64,000 nucleotides of DNA from Gp6-AA40 sp036802945. Its GTDB lineage: Bacteria > Acidobacteriota > Vicinamibacteria > Vicinamibacterales > UBA2999. Under the pieces are notes generated by a model, which did no database searches, had not been told where the DNA came from, and saw only the letters and a list, made by a program, of their open reading frames with translations. A program made the translations under genes and the position numbers. The stretch covers positions 62,001 to 126,000 of the forward strand of contig DAIRVG010000003.1 in assembly GCA_036802945.1 (NCBI GenBank). Reading direction: 5' to 3'. Below, one piece after another: positions 53,796 to 61,475 of the stretch; within the stretch, counting starts at the first letter, position 1, and every line of letters begins with the position of its first letter.

Positions 53796-54800
53796 CTATG
53801 CCGCGCTATGTTTCTTCGCGGCGGAATCGCTCAATTTCGCGAGCGCCTCGTAGTGCTGGCGCGCCTCGGGCGACAGCTCCGTGGGGAGCTGGATCTCGAC
53901 CCGTGCATAAGCGTCGCCCTTGTCCTCAGGCTTGCCGACGGCGGGCATCCCGTAACCTTTCAGCCGGAACATCTGGCCGTTCTGCGTAAGCCCGGGGATC
54001 TTGAGCCGCACGGCCTTGCCGGAAATCGTCGGCACCTCGACCTCGCCGCCCAGCACCGCCGTTGTCACCGGCAGCGGCGCCTTCACGTAGAGATCGCGCC
54101 CCTTGCGCTCGAAGAGCGAGTGCGGCGCGAGTCGCACGCGCAGGTAGAGATCGCCCGAAGGAGCACCGCCGCTTCCTTGTTCGCCTTCGCCCGAGATGCG
54201 GACGCGCGATCCGTCGCCGACGCCCGCCGGAATGCGCACATCGACGGTCCGTGCGTGGCCGTCGTGTTTGAGCGACAGCCGGCGCGTGGCGCCGTTGTAG
54301 GCATCTTCAAGCGATAGTTCGATCTCATGCTCGACGTCGCGTCCCTGTCGCTGACGCACGCGACCGCGATTGCCTGTGCCCCCGCGCGAAGACGACTCGC
54401 GCTGACCGAATCCGCCCCCGCCCCCGAAGAACGTGGTGAAGAAGTCGGAGAACGGGTTCTGGTCTCCGAACATCTCCTCCATTTCTTCCTGCGTCATGGT
54501 GCGGAAGCCGCCGCTCTGACCAGGACTGCCGCCGGCGAACGGATTCGGGCCGCCCTGCGCCTCCGCCTGCTCGTACGCGCGCCAGTTGGCGCCCAGCTCG
54601 TCGTATTTCTTTCGTTTCGCGGGATCGCCGAGCACCTCGTAAGCCTCGTTGATCTCCTTGAAGCGCGACTCCGCCGCCTTGTCGCCCGGGTTCACGTCCG
54701 GGTGATGCTTGCGCGCGAGCTTCCGGAAAGCCTGCTTGATCTCCTTCTCGGTGGAGCTCTTATTCACGCCAAGCGTCGCGTAGTAATCCTTGAATTCCAT
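53796..54800 (-). CDS. cbpA: J-domain co-chaperone CbpA/DnaJ type II
   Basis: A 334-residue Hsp40. The J domain (about 4-70) has YYATLGVNKSSTEKEIKQAF and the HPD loop in KHHPDVNPGD. A Gly/Phe-rich part (MTQEEMEEMFGDQNPFSDFFTTFFGGGG in blocks) follows. Then come two beta-sandwich substrate domains with no zinc finger, which distinguishes it from DnaJ. Works with DnaK and ClpB. ATG 54800 chosen as MEFKDYY is the family start. Downstream of hspR, presumably same transcript. Confidence 0.92.
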   Translation of the reverse strand: MEFKDYYATLGVNKSSTEKEIKQAFRKLARKHHPDVNPGDKAAESRFKEINEAYEVLGDPAKRKKYDELGANWRAYEQAEAQGGPNPFAGGSPGQSGGFRTMTQEEMEEMFGDQNPFSDFFTTFFGGGGGFGQRESSSRGGTGNRGRVRQRQGRDVEHEIELSLEDAYNGATRRLSLKHDGHARTVDVRIPAGVGDGSRVRISGEGEQGSGGAPSGDLYLRVRLAPHSLFERKGRDLYVKAPLPVTTAVLGGEVEVPTISGKAVRLKIPGLTQNGQMFRLKGYGMPAVGKPEDKGDAYARVEIQLPTELSPEARQHYEALAKLSDSAAKKHSAA

Positions 54801-54888
54801 AGCGGCTTCGCTGCCAAGCTCACGAAGGCGGATCAACCACGAAGGTCGCGTCCTTCGTGGCTGAAGCGGCTCCGTGGTTGATCGCGGC
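54801..54888. repeat. CCACGAAG-family double hairpin
   Basis: CCACGAAGG-TCGCGT-CCTTCGTGG (54837-54860) is a perfect hairpin nested in GATCAACCAC...GTGGTTGATC (54833-54882). It lies between hspR and cbpA. Confidence 0.9.
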
Positions 54889-55233
54889 TCATAGCCCGAT
54901 CATCTCGTTCAATCTGCGTATTTCCGAGAGTAATTGCCGGCGACCGGCGCCCGTGCTCAACGCGGTCTCGTCCATCAGCGGCTGGATGCGATGCATGACT
55001 TCGGCGATCGACAGCAGCCGCTGCACGCCTGCGAGGTTGATGCCGAGTTCATCGACGAGATGTTTGATCATGCGCAGGCGCTCCAGCTCTTCGCGTGAAT
55101 AAAGACGCATACTGCCCACCGTCCGCGACGGCTGAATCAGCCCCAGACGCTCGTACTTGCGCAGCGTTTGGGGATGCAGGTCGAGCATCTCCGCCGCTGT
55201 GCTAATGAGAAAGAGCTCCTGATCGACAGCCAT
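54889..55233 (-). CDS. hspR: Heat-shock repressor HspR (MerR family)
   Basis: A 114-residue MerR-type regulator. ISTAAEMLDLHPQTLRKYERLGLIQPSRT and RLYSREELERLRMIKHL (in blocks) form the winged helix. HLVDELGINLAGVQRLL is the HspR signature. HspR represses its own operon with DnaK as co-repressor, binding HAIR sites. A HAIR-like palindrome lies over the -35 box of its own promoter. Followed by cbpA and clpB. Confidence 0.93.
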   Translation of the reverse strand: MAVDQELFLISTAAEMLDLHPQTLRKYERLGLIQPSRTVGSMRLYSREELERLRMIKHLVDELGINLAGVQRLLSIAEVMHRIQPLMDETALSTGAGRRQLLSEIRRLNEMIGL

Positions 55234-55286
55234 ACCCAGAACCTAAGACGCTGAGTCGAGTGAATACATCTCCCTAATACAGATCG

Positions 55287-55315
55287 AGTCTAAAAGTTGA
55301 TACGGATCGTGTCAA
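55287..55315 (-). promoter_or_regulatory. hspR promoter with HAIR-like operator
   Basis: On the minus strand TTGACA, 17 bases, TAGACT form a strong promoter (-35 at 55310-55315, -10 at 55287-55292). The 21-base palindrome GTTGATA-N7-TGTCAAC (55295-55315) overlaps the -35. It keeps the TTGA/TCAA ends and the exact geometry of the HAIR site CTTGAGT-N7-ACTCAAG. This predicts autorepression of hspR-cbpA-clpB. Confidence 0.65.
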
Positions 55316-55324
55316 CCTCATGTT

Positions 55325-55455
55325 CCTTGTCTCGAGATTCGGGATTCGGGCTTCGTGGTGCAAGGTTCGGGGATTCGCGGTTCGGGATTCGAGCCGCGCC
55401 CGGGGGATTGGAGTTCCGAATCCCGAATCCCCGAACCCGACTCCCGAGTAGGATT
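55325..55455. repeat. GATTCGGG/CCCGAATC repeat array
   Basis: Words such as GATTCGGGATTCGGG (55334-55349) and CGGGGATTCGCGG face CCGAATCCCGAATCCCCGAAC (55416-55436). The array is long, imperfectly palindromic and located between the divergent hspR and terC genes. Confidence 0.85.
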
Positions 55456-55467
55456 AGGGACTTCTCG

Positions 55468-56235
55468 ATGGTCTCCGCGTTCCTGACAGTGGCCCTCCTT
55501 GTCGTGCTCGAGGCGATGCTCAGCGCCGACAACGCGCTCGTGATGGCTGTCATCGTCCTGGGCCTGCCGCGCAACCAGCAGAAGAAAGCACTGCGCCAGG
55601 GGCTGGCGGGCGCCTTCACCTCGCGCATTGCCGCGACCGTGCTGGCGGTGAACCTGATTCGCGTCCTGTGGGTGAAGCTGATTGGCGGCGTCTACCTGCT
55701 GTACCTGGCCTACTCCCATTTCCGGGGACATTCGGGGCCGGGCGGGCGTCAGACGGCGCAGAAGGCGAAGCCGATGTTCGGCCTTTCGACGTACTGGGCG
55801 ACCGTCGTCCGCGTCGAGGCCGTCAACCTGATGTTCTCGATCGATTCGATACTGGTCGCGGTTGCCATGTCCCGCAACATCTGGATTGTGATGACGGGTG
55901 GTATCCTCGGCCTCGTCGCGATGCGGGTGATCGCGGCGCAACTGCTTCGGCTGGTTGAGCGCTATCCGTCGCTCGTCGACGCCGCCTTCATCATCATCGC
56001 GTGGATCGGCATCGCGCTGTCGCTCGAGTATCTCTACGCGATCGGCTTCGTGCATTTCGAGGTATCCAAGACCGCGTCGCTTGCGCTGGTGGTCGGTATC
56101 TTTGCGGTCGCGTATCTATATGCACGCGCGAAGGGGCCGGTGGCAAAACCGGCTGACGATCTCGAGGAGCAAGCCGCGGAACTCCTCGCGTCTGGGGCGG
56201 ACGTCACCCAAAACCGTCAAGTCAGGCCGCTGTAG
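55468..56235 (+). CDS. TerC/YjbE-family integral membrane protein
   Basis: A 255-residue protein with seven predicted helices. The TerC signatures are LEAMLSADNALVMAVIVLGL (first helix, conserved D-N) and AVNLMFSIDSILVAVAMS (second half). Members take part in metal-ion export, tellurite resistance and protection of nascent membrane proteins, for example manganese efflux. ATG 55468 with TAGGGA just upstream; the reading frame before it is repeat DNA. Not in an operon with known tellurite genes. Confidence 0.88.
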   Translation: MVSAFLTVALLVVLEAMLSADNALVMAVIVLGLPRNQQKKALRQGLAGAFTSRIAATVLAVNLIRVLWVKLIGGVYLLYLAYSHFRGHSGPGGRQTAQKAKPMFGLSTYWATVVRVEAVNLMFSIDSILVAVAMSRNIWIVMTGGILGLVAMRVIAAQLLRLVERYPSLVDAAFIIIAWIGIALSLEYLYAIGFVHFEVSKTASLALVVGIFAVAYLYARAKGPVAKPADDLEEQAAELLASGADVTQNRQVRPL

Positions 56236-56326
56236 GACGGGCCTTGTTAGGCGCCTGTCGACGTCTTACCTGCGGACTTAGGGCTTGGGATTTGGGATTT
56301 GGGATTTGGGATTTGGGATTTCAGAC
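56236..56326. repeat. TTTGGGA heptamer tandem array
   Basis: Five to six TTTGGGA units (56284-56321), the same family as at 1671-1700, between the convergent terC and M28 genes. Confidence 0.95.
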
Positions 56327-58144
56327 TTACCGACGTCCTCCGGGCGTCAGCTGAACCTCCCGTCGTTGTCCACCCCTCATGAAGACGACCTTGACGGGGG
56401 TGTCAGCCTTCAGCAATTCCAGAGCGAACGTATAGTCGTAGATATTCGTGATCGACTGGCCGGCGATCTCGGTGATGACGTCGCCCTTCATCAAGCCGGC
56501 CTTCTCGGCGGGTCCGCCGCCCACGACGCCTGCAAGCAGCAGCCCTTTGGCCTCGGTCGTGTAATCCGGAATCGTGCCGGTCGTGACTCGGACGCCTGCG
56601 AGCGATGCTCCCGTCGCCGGCGGATCGACCTTCGTGAACTGCGGCGCCATGTCGACGTTCGCGATGGCGAGGGTAATCGTGGCCGCGAAATCGACTACAC
56701 GGTCGAGGTCTTCGTAGTTGATCTTGTCCGAGGTGTCGGTCGGGCGGTGGTAGTCGGTATGCGAGCCGGTCGTGAAAAAGAGGCTGGCAACGCCTGCCTG
56801 GTTGAAGCTCGAACTGTCGCTCGGCTGATACGGATCCGGCTGCGCGCTCAGATCGAATCCGGCGGCGACGTTGGCGCGCTCGAGAATCCGCGGCCACGCC
56901 GCGCTCGTGCCGGTGCCTTGCGCCGCCAGCCGATTGTTCTGCATGCGACCGACCATGTCGAAGTTGAGATACGCGGCAATCTGATCGTTCGCGAACGGCG
57001 GCTTCGCGGTGAACGCGTTGGAGCCGACCAGTCCGATCTCCTCTCCCGACCAGAGCGCGAAGACGATGTTGCGGCGATGTGGCTGCTTGGCGACCTGCTC
57101 GGCAATGGCGAGCACCGCGGCGGAACCCGAGGCATTGTCGTCCGCGCCGTGATGAATCTGTCCCGCTTCGTCCTTGTTGGCCAGTGACGTCCCGCGCGTG
57201 CCGTGACCCAGATGATCGTAATGCGCGCCGACAATCACCCACGGTTTCTCGAAGTCGGGGGTTGGCGTACCCGCCGGCAGGTAGGCGACCACGTTCCGCC
57301 CGGTCTGCTTTTCGCGCACGACTTTCGTCGTCAGATCGACCGTCGCAGGGAGCGCGAAGCCGCTCACGTGCGGGTTTCCCGAGTCCAGTTCCTGCTGTGC
57401 CGCCGCGAGCGATTTCGTCGCGCCCACGAACAGAGCGTTCGCCGTCGTGCCGCTGATGCTTGCCGCCGGAATGCCCGAGCCTGACAGAGCGGTGTCGAAG
57501 TTCATTCGCAGTGCCTGGCCGGCATTGGGGGAGCGAGGCCCGGTGACGATGAGGAGACCTTTCGCGCCGCGCTGACGGGCCGCGAGCGCTTTGTATCGGA
57601 GATCCGAGTAGCGGGCGAGCGCAGCCTTCGTTTGAGGATCGGTGTCCTCCGGGAAGTAGTGGAGGACCAGTACGATCTTGTCTTTCACATCGAGACCGGC
57701 GTAGCTGTCGTAACCAAAGTTCTGCGAGGCCGGGAGGACGAGCCCGTATCCGGCGAATACCACCGGTCCGCTCACCTGCGCATCGTCCGAAAAGGAGAGC
57801 GCCTGGACCTGCGCACCGCCGTTCAGCGTCTCGGGCGTGAAGCCGTCGCGCCGGATCGTGATTGCCGATCCGCCGTCGCGGGTGCCAGCCGTGAACTCGA
57901 ACGGGAGGAACATGCTCGCGTGGCCGGGCAGCGGCTTCGCGCCGATGCGCGCGAGCTGCATGGCGAGGTAGTCACCCGCCAGCCGCTCACCTGTGGAGCC
58001 TGCCTCGCGTCCTTCGAGACGATCGGAGGCCAGAAACTCCACATGCGCGCGCGTGCGCGACGCGACCGCCGTTTGCGCATACGGCGTCGCGGTTGAAGCC
58101 GTGAGAACGATTGCGAGGAGGATTCGAGAGCGATTCCAAGACAT
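56327..58144 (-). CDS. Exported M28 aminopeptidase with PA and PDZ domains
   Basis: A 605-residue secreted zinc peptidase. Signal peptide (ILLAIVLTASTATPYAQ); a protease-associated insert (about 120-230, VSGPVVFAGYGL, KIVLVLHYFPED). The M28 metal site is VIVGAHYDHLGHG, HHGADDNASGSAAVL, WSGEEIGLVGS and TDYHRPTDTSD. A C-terminal PDZ domain (about 525-600, EKAGLMKGDVITEIAGQSI) may bind peptide ends. Degrades external peptides for nutrition. ATG 58144 taken; the longer frame is antisense to the next gene. Followed in the genome (upstream on this strand) by a TolB-like protein. Confidence 0.9.
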   Translation of the reverse strand: MSWNRSRILLAIVLTASTATPYAQTAVASRTRAHVEFLASDRLEGREAGSTGERLAGDYLAMQLARIGAKPLPGHASMFLPFEFTAGTRDGGSAITIRRDGFTPETLNGGAQVQALSFSDDAQVSGPVVFAGYGLVLPASQNFGYDSYAGLDVKDKIVLVLHYFPEDTDPQTKAALARYSDLRYKALAARQRGAKGLLIVTGPRSPNAGQALRMNFDTALSGSGIPAASISGTTANALFVGATKSLAAAQQELDSGNPHVSGFALPATVDLTTKVVREKQTGRNVVAYLPAGTPTPDFEKPWVIVGAHYDHLGHGTRGTSLANKDEAGQIHHGADDNASGSAAVLAIAEQVAKQPHRRNIVFALWSGEEIGLVGSNAFTAKPPFANDQIAAYLNFDMVGRMQNNRLAAQGTGTSAAWPRILERANVAAGFDLSAQPDPYQPSDSSSFNQAGVASLFFTTGSHTDYHRPTDTSDKINYEDLDRVVDFAATITLAIANVDMAPQFTKVDPPATGASLAGVRVTTGTIPDYTTEAKGLLLAGVVGGGPAEKAGLMKGDVITEIAGQSITNIYDYTFALELLKADTPVKVVFMRGGQRREVQLTPGGRR

Positions 58145-58173
58145 AAGCAATCTCTGTGTCTCTCTGGCTTGTC
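58145..58173. repeat. CCACGGAG-family fragment
   Basis: AATCTCTGTGTCTCTCTGGCTTGTCTCAGCG is a half-palindrome resembling the right arm of the copies near 1660, 35680 and 53770, here in the 29-base gap between two leftward genes. Confidence 0.8.
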
Positions 58174-59313
58174 TCAGCGTTTCCGATCGGGCGCCGCGCG
58201 AAGGGCTTCGAGCGCCTTCGCATGATTCCACTGCGCGAGGAAAATCTGTCCGTTGCTTCCGCCGCCGCGCGTCGACGTCCACGCCAGCTGGCGTCCGTCG
58301 GGTGACGGTACTGGCAGACCATCGAACCCGTCAGCGGACGTGATACGCACCGGCTCTTTCTTGCCGTCGAGGTCCACCATGTAGACCTCGAAGTTCTCGA
58401 ACCCGAGCTTGTTCGAGGCAAACAGGATGTACTGCCCCGACGGATGGATGTACGGCGCCCAGCTCATCGCGCCGAAGTCGGTGATCTGCCGCACATCGGT
58501 CCCGTCCGGATTCATCGTGAACACGTTCGCAATGAGGCCGGTCTCGTCGAAGCGACGCCAGATGATCCGTTTGCCGTCCGGTGAGAAGAATGGCCCGCCG
58601 TCGTAGCCGCGCACGCTGGTCAGCCGCTTCTGGCCCGAGCCGTCGGCGCGCATGATGTAAATCTCGGCGAAGTAGCTCGGATCCACCTCGAGCTGTTTCT
58701 GCTCGGCGGCGGACAGCGTCCGGTTGTACGCGTCGCGCATCGACGTGAACGCGATCCACTGCCCATCGGGCGAATAGCTTGCCTCGGCGTCGTACCCGCG
58801 CGCGGTCGTCAGGCGTGCATATTTCCCGGTTTTTTCGGCGTAGGCGTAAATCTCGAACTCCGGATCGTAATCCCACGAGTAGCGGCGCTCCTTGCCCGAC
58901 GCGCGGAAGTCGAGCTCCTCCTGCTGTAACTGCTTTGATTTCGGATCCTGATGTGTCGACGCAAACAGGATCTCGTCGGTGCCGGGACGGAAGAAGGAGC
59001 AGGTCGTCTTGCCGTAGCCAGGAGAGATGCGCTTCGTGTCGCCGGTCGCCAGGTCGAGCGCGTAGATCTGATAGAACGGGTTGCCCGGCTCGCGCTCGCT
59101 CTGAAAGACCAGCCGCCTGCCGTCAGGAGACCAGTAGCCCTCGCCTGCGCGGCGACCTTCGATCGTCAGCCGGCGGACGCGAGACAGGAAATCACTCTCT
59201 TTGTTCTCGGGAGGGCGGGTCTGAGGACCGGCCCCTACACTGGGGGAGCCTTGGGCGAAGACAGTCATAACCCCGCCAAGGATGAGAATGGGAACCAGAG
59301 CTTTCCCGCGCAC
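58174..59313 (-). CDS. Exported TolB-like WD40/PD40 beta-propeller protein
   Basis: About 379 residues from GTG 59313, which places the signal peptide (ALVPILILGGVMTVFAQ) at the N-terminus; the frame is open to ATG 59418, but the added codons translate a GC hairpin repeat. At least five PD40 repeats are visible, such as GEGYWSPDGRRLVFQSERE, ASYSPDGQWIAFTSMRD, PFFSPDGKRIIWRRFDE and PVPSPDGRQLAWTSTRG. This is a periplasmic six-bladed propeller likely in protein-protein binding. Such proteins often accompany secreted peptidases in acidobacteria. Confidence 0.85.
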   Translation of the reverse strand: MRGKALVPILILGGVMTVFAQGSPSVGAGPQTRPPENKESDFLSRVRRLTIEGRRAGEGYWSPDGRRLVFQSEREPGNPFYQIYALDLATGDTKRISPGYGKTTCSFFRPGTDEILFASTHQDPKSKQLQQEELDFRASGKERRYSWDYDPEFEIYAYAEKTGKYARLTTARGYDAEASYSPDGQWIAFTSMRDAYNRTLSAAEQKQLEVDPSYFAEIYIMRADGSGQKRLTSVRGYDGGPFFSPDGKRIIWRRFDETGLIANVFTMNPDGTDVRQITDFGAMSWAPYIHPSGQYILFASNKLGFENFEVYMVDLDGKKEPVRITSADGFDGLPVPSPDGRQLAWTSTRGGGSNGQIFLAQWNHAKALEALRAAPDRKR

Positions 59314-59324
59314 CCGGACACAGC

Positions 59325-59375
59325 GGGGCGAGCCCTTTGGGCTCGCCTCGCGGACCCAGAGGGTCCGCGCCGCAC
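59325..59375. repeat. GGACCC-AGA-GGGTCC and GGGCTCGCC hairpins
   Basis: GCGGACCCAGAGGGTCCGCG is a perfect hairpin, preceded by GAGCCCTTTGGGCTC, another palindrome. Both lie at the 5' edge of the TolB-like open frame. Confidence 0.8.
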
Positions 59376-59441
59376 GGGAAAGGGCCTGCGCCGCACATGA
59401 ATAGATCTGACCGATCATCGAGCAAAGGGTAGCATTGATCA

Positions 59442-61466
59442 GTGCGTCTTTCGATGTTTCGTAACCTGTCGGTACGCGACTGGTTCATCGCCATCGGCGG
59501 CGCCGTCGTCATCGTATTCGCGGTGATGGTGCTCGTCTGGACCGGGCGTCACAGCCTCGCCATCTACCGGCTGAATGGCGGCGTCGGCGGGACCACGTTC
59601 TACGACGCGGCGGGACGGGAATGGTTTCCGCTCGACGAGCAGCGCCGGGACGTCCCAATCGACCAGATCTCCACCTATTTCAAGGACGCGGTGATCTCGA
59701 TCGAGGATCACCGGTTCTACATGCACCCGGGCATCGATCCGATTGCGATCGGCCGTGCCGTAGTGGTCAATCTACGGTCCGATGCCGGGACGCAGGGCGG
59801 CAGCACCATTACGCAGCAGCTTGCGCGTACCCTCTATCTTTCGAACGCGCGCACGTTCGCGCGCAAGGCGCAGGAAGCCGCGCTCGCGGTGTTGCTCGAG
59901 ATCTTTCTCAGTAAGAAGGAGATCCTCGAGCTCTATTTCGATCGCGTATACCTGAGCGGCGGCATATACGGCGTCGAGTCGATGTCCGAGAAGCTGCTCG
60001 GAAAGCCGGCCTCGCAGCTGACGCTCGGCGAAGCCGCGCTGATCGCGGGAATCATCCGGGCCCCGGCGGCCTACTCGCCCTGGACGCATTTCGATGCTGC
60101 ACGCCAGCGCAGCTTTGTCGTGCTCCGGCGCATGCGCGAGGAAAAAAAGATCACGGCTGCACAGGAGCAGGCAGCGCGTGCCGAGCAGATCCACGTCGGT
60201 CCGCAACCGTCCGTCTCGAAGGCGAGGCATGGCTACGCGAAGGAATTTCTGCGTCAGCAGTTCCGTGACATTTATGGCGGCGACAATCCGCCAGACTGGA
60301 AAGTCCAGACGACGTTCGTGCCGGAGTTGCAGGACGCCGCCGAAGCCGCAGTGCGCGACGGGCTGCGACAGCTTGGCGTCAAAGGCCTGCAAGCGGCGCT
60401 CGTCGCCATGGACCCGAGCACCGGCAACCTGCTCGCGATGGTTGGCGGATCGGATTTTGTCGTGACTCCGTACAACCGGGCGATCCGCAGCCGACGCCAA
60501 CCGGGTTCCGCCTTCAAGCCGTTCGTCTATTCCGCGGCGCTCGAAAGCGGCATGTCGCCGGTGTCGACGATCAGCGGCCTCCGGCAGGTTGCGATCGCGG
60601 CGCCCCAGGGCGTGTGGATTCCGCGCGACGAGCGCGCCAGTGAGCAGGACGAGCTCTCGCTGCGCGAGGCGCTGCTCGAATCGAGCAACGCTGCCGCCGT
60701 CCTGCTGCAGCAGCGCGTCGGCTCGCGCCCCGTGCTGCGGCTGGCAAACGATCTCGGCGTCAAGGATCAGCCCGACGTACCGTCGCTTGCCCTTGGCAGT
60801 GGCCTGGTCACGCCTCTGGATCTGACCTCCGCCTACGCCGTCTTTCCGAATCTTGGCTATCGCGTCCGCCCGCGCGGGCTCGTCACGGTCGAAAACGCCG
60901 ACGGTGACATCGTGAGCCGCACCAATATCGAGAGCGAGCAGGTGCTGTCGCCGCAGGTTGCGTTCCAGATGCTGACGATGCTCCAGGACGTCGTCGATCG
61001 CGGCACGGGCGCATCGGCACGTCGCCTGGGCGTCCACGGCGCCATCGGCGGCAAAACGGGAACGACGAACGACTACCGCGACGCGTGGTTTGTCGGTTTC
61101 AATTCCGCTGTGGTCGTCGGCGTATGGGCGGGCTTCGATCAGCCGGAGAAGATTCGCGAGGGTGCGACCGGCGCGCGCGTCGCGCTGCCAATCTGGGCCG
61201 ACTTCATGCGACGCACCGCGCAGCATTTGCCGAGCCACGCGTTCGAGCCTCCCGGCGATATGCGGACCGAGGAGTTGTGCCGCGTGTCCTATCTCCGACC
61301 AGTCGACGGATGCCCCGGCTATGTGGAGTACTTCAAGGACGGCGACGAGATCCCTTCACGGTTGTGCACAGTTCACGCGGGAAATCTCAAGCAGCGCGCA
61401 CAACGAGTCGTCCAGGGCATCTTTGGGGCGATCGGCAAAGGCCTGAAAGGCATCTTCCGCAGGTAA
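59442..61466 (+). CDS. Class A penicillin-binding protein (bifunctional)
   Basis: A 674-residue inner-membrane protein that polymerises and crosslinks peptidoglycan. One N-terminal helix (WFIAIGGAVVIVFAVMVLVW) leads to the GT51 domain: ISIEDHRFYMHPGID and GGSTITQQLARTLYL (catalytic Glu in EDHRFY). The transpeptidase has PGSAFKPFVYSAALE (SxxK), LLESSNAAAVL (SxN) and GGKTGTTNDY (KTG). GTG 59442 start. Its gene is followed nine bases later by the histidine kinase. Confidence 0.93.
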   Translation: MRLSMFRNLSVRDWFIAIGGAVVIVFAVMVLVWTGRHSLAIYRLNGGVGGTTFYDAAGREWFPLDEQRRDVPIDQISTYFKDAVISIEDHRFYMHPGIDPIAIGRAVVVNLRSDAGTQGGSTITQQLARTLYLSNARTFARKAQEAALAVLLEIFLSKKEILELYFDRVYLSGGIYGVESMSEKLLGKPASQLTLGEAALIAGIIRAPAAYSPWTHFDAARQRSFVVLRRMREEKKITAAQEQAARAEQIHVGPQPSVSKARHGYAKEFLRQQFRDIYGGDNPPDWKVQTTFVPELQDAAEAAVRDGLRQLGVKGLQAALVAMDPSTGNLLAMVGGSDFVVTPYNRAIRSRRQPGSAFKPFVYSAALESGMSPVSTISGLRQVAIAAPQGVWIPRDERASEQDELSLREALLESSNAAAVLLQQRVGSRPVLRLANDLGVKDQPDVPSLALGSGLVTPLDLTSAYAVFPNLGYRVRPRGLVTVENADGDIVSRTNIESEQVLSPQVAFQMLTMLQDVVDRGTGASARRLGVHGAIGGKTGTTNDYRDAWFVGFNSAVVVGVWAGFDQPEKIREGATGARVALPIWADFMRRTAQHLPSHAFEPPGDMRTEELCRVSYLRPVDGCPGYVEYFKDGDEIPSRLCTVHAGNLKQRAQRVVQGIFGAIGKGLKGIFRR

Positions 61467-61475
61467 AATCGATCG

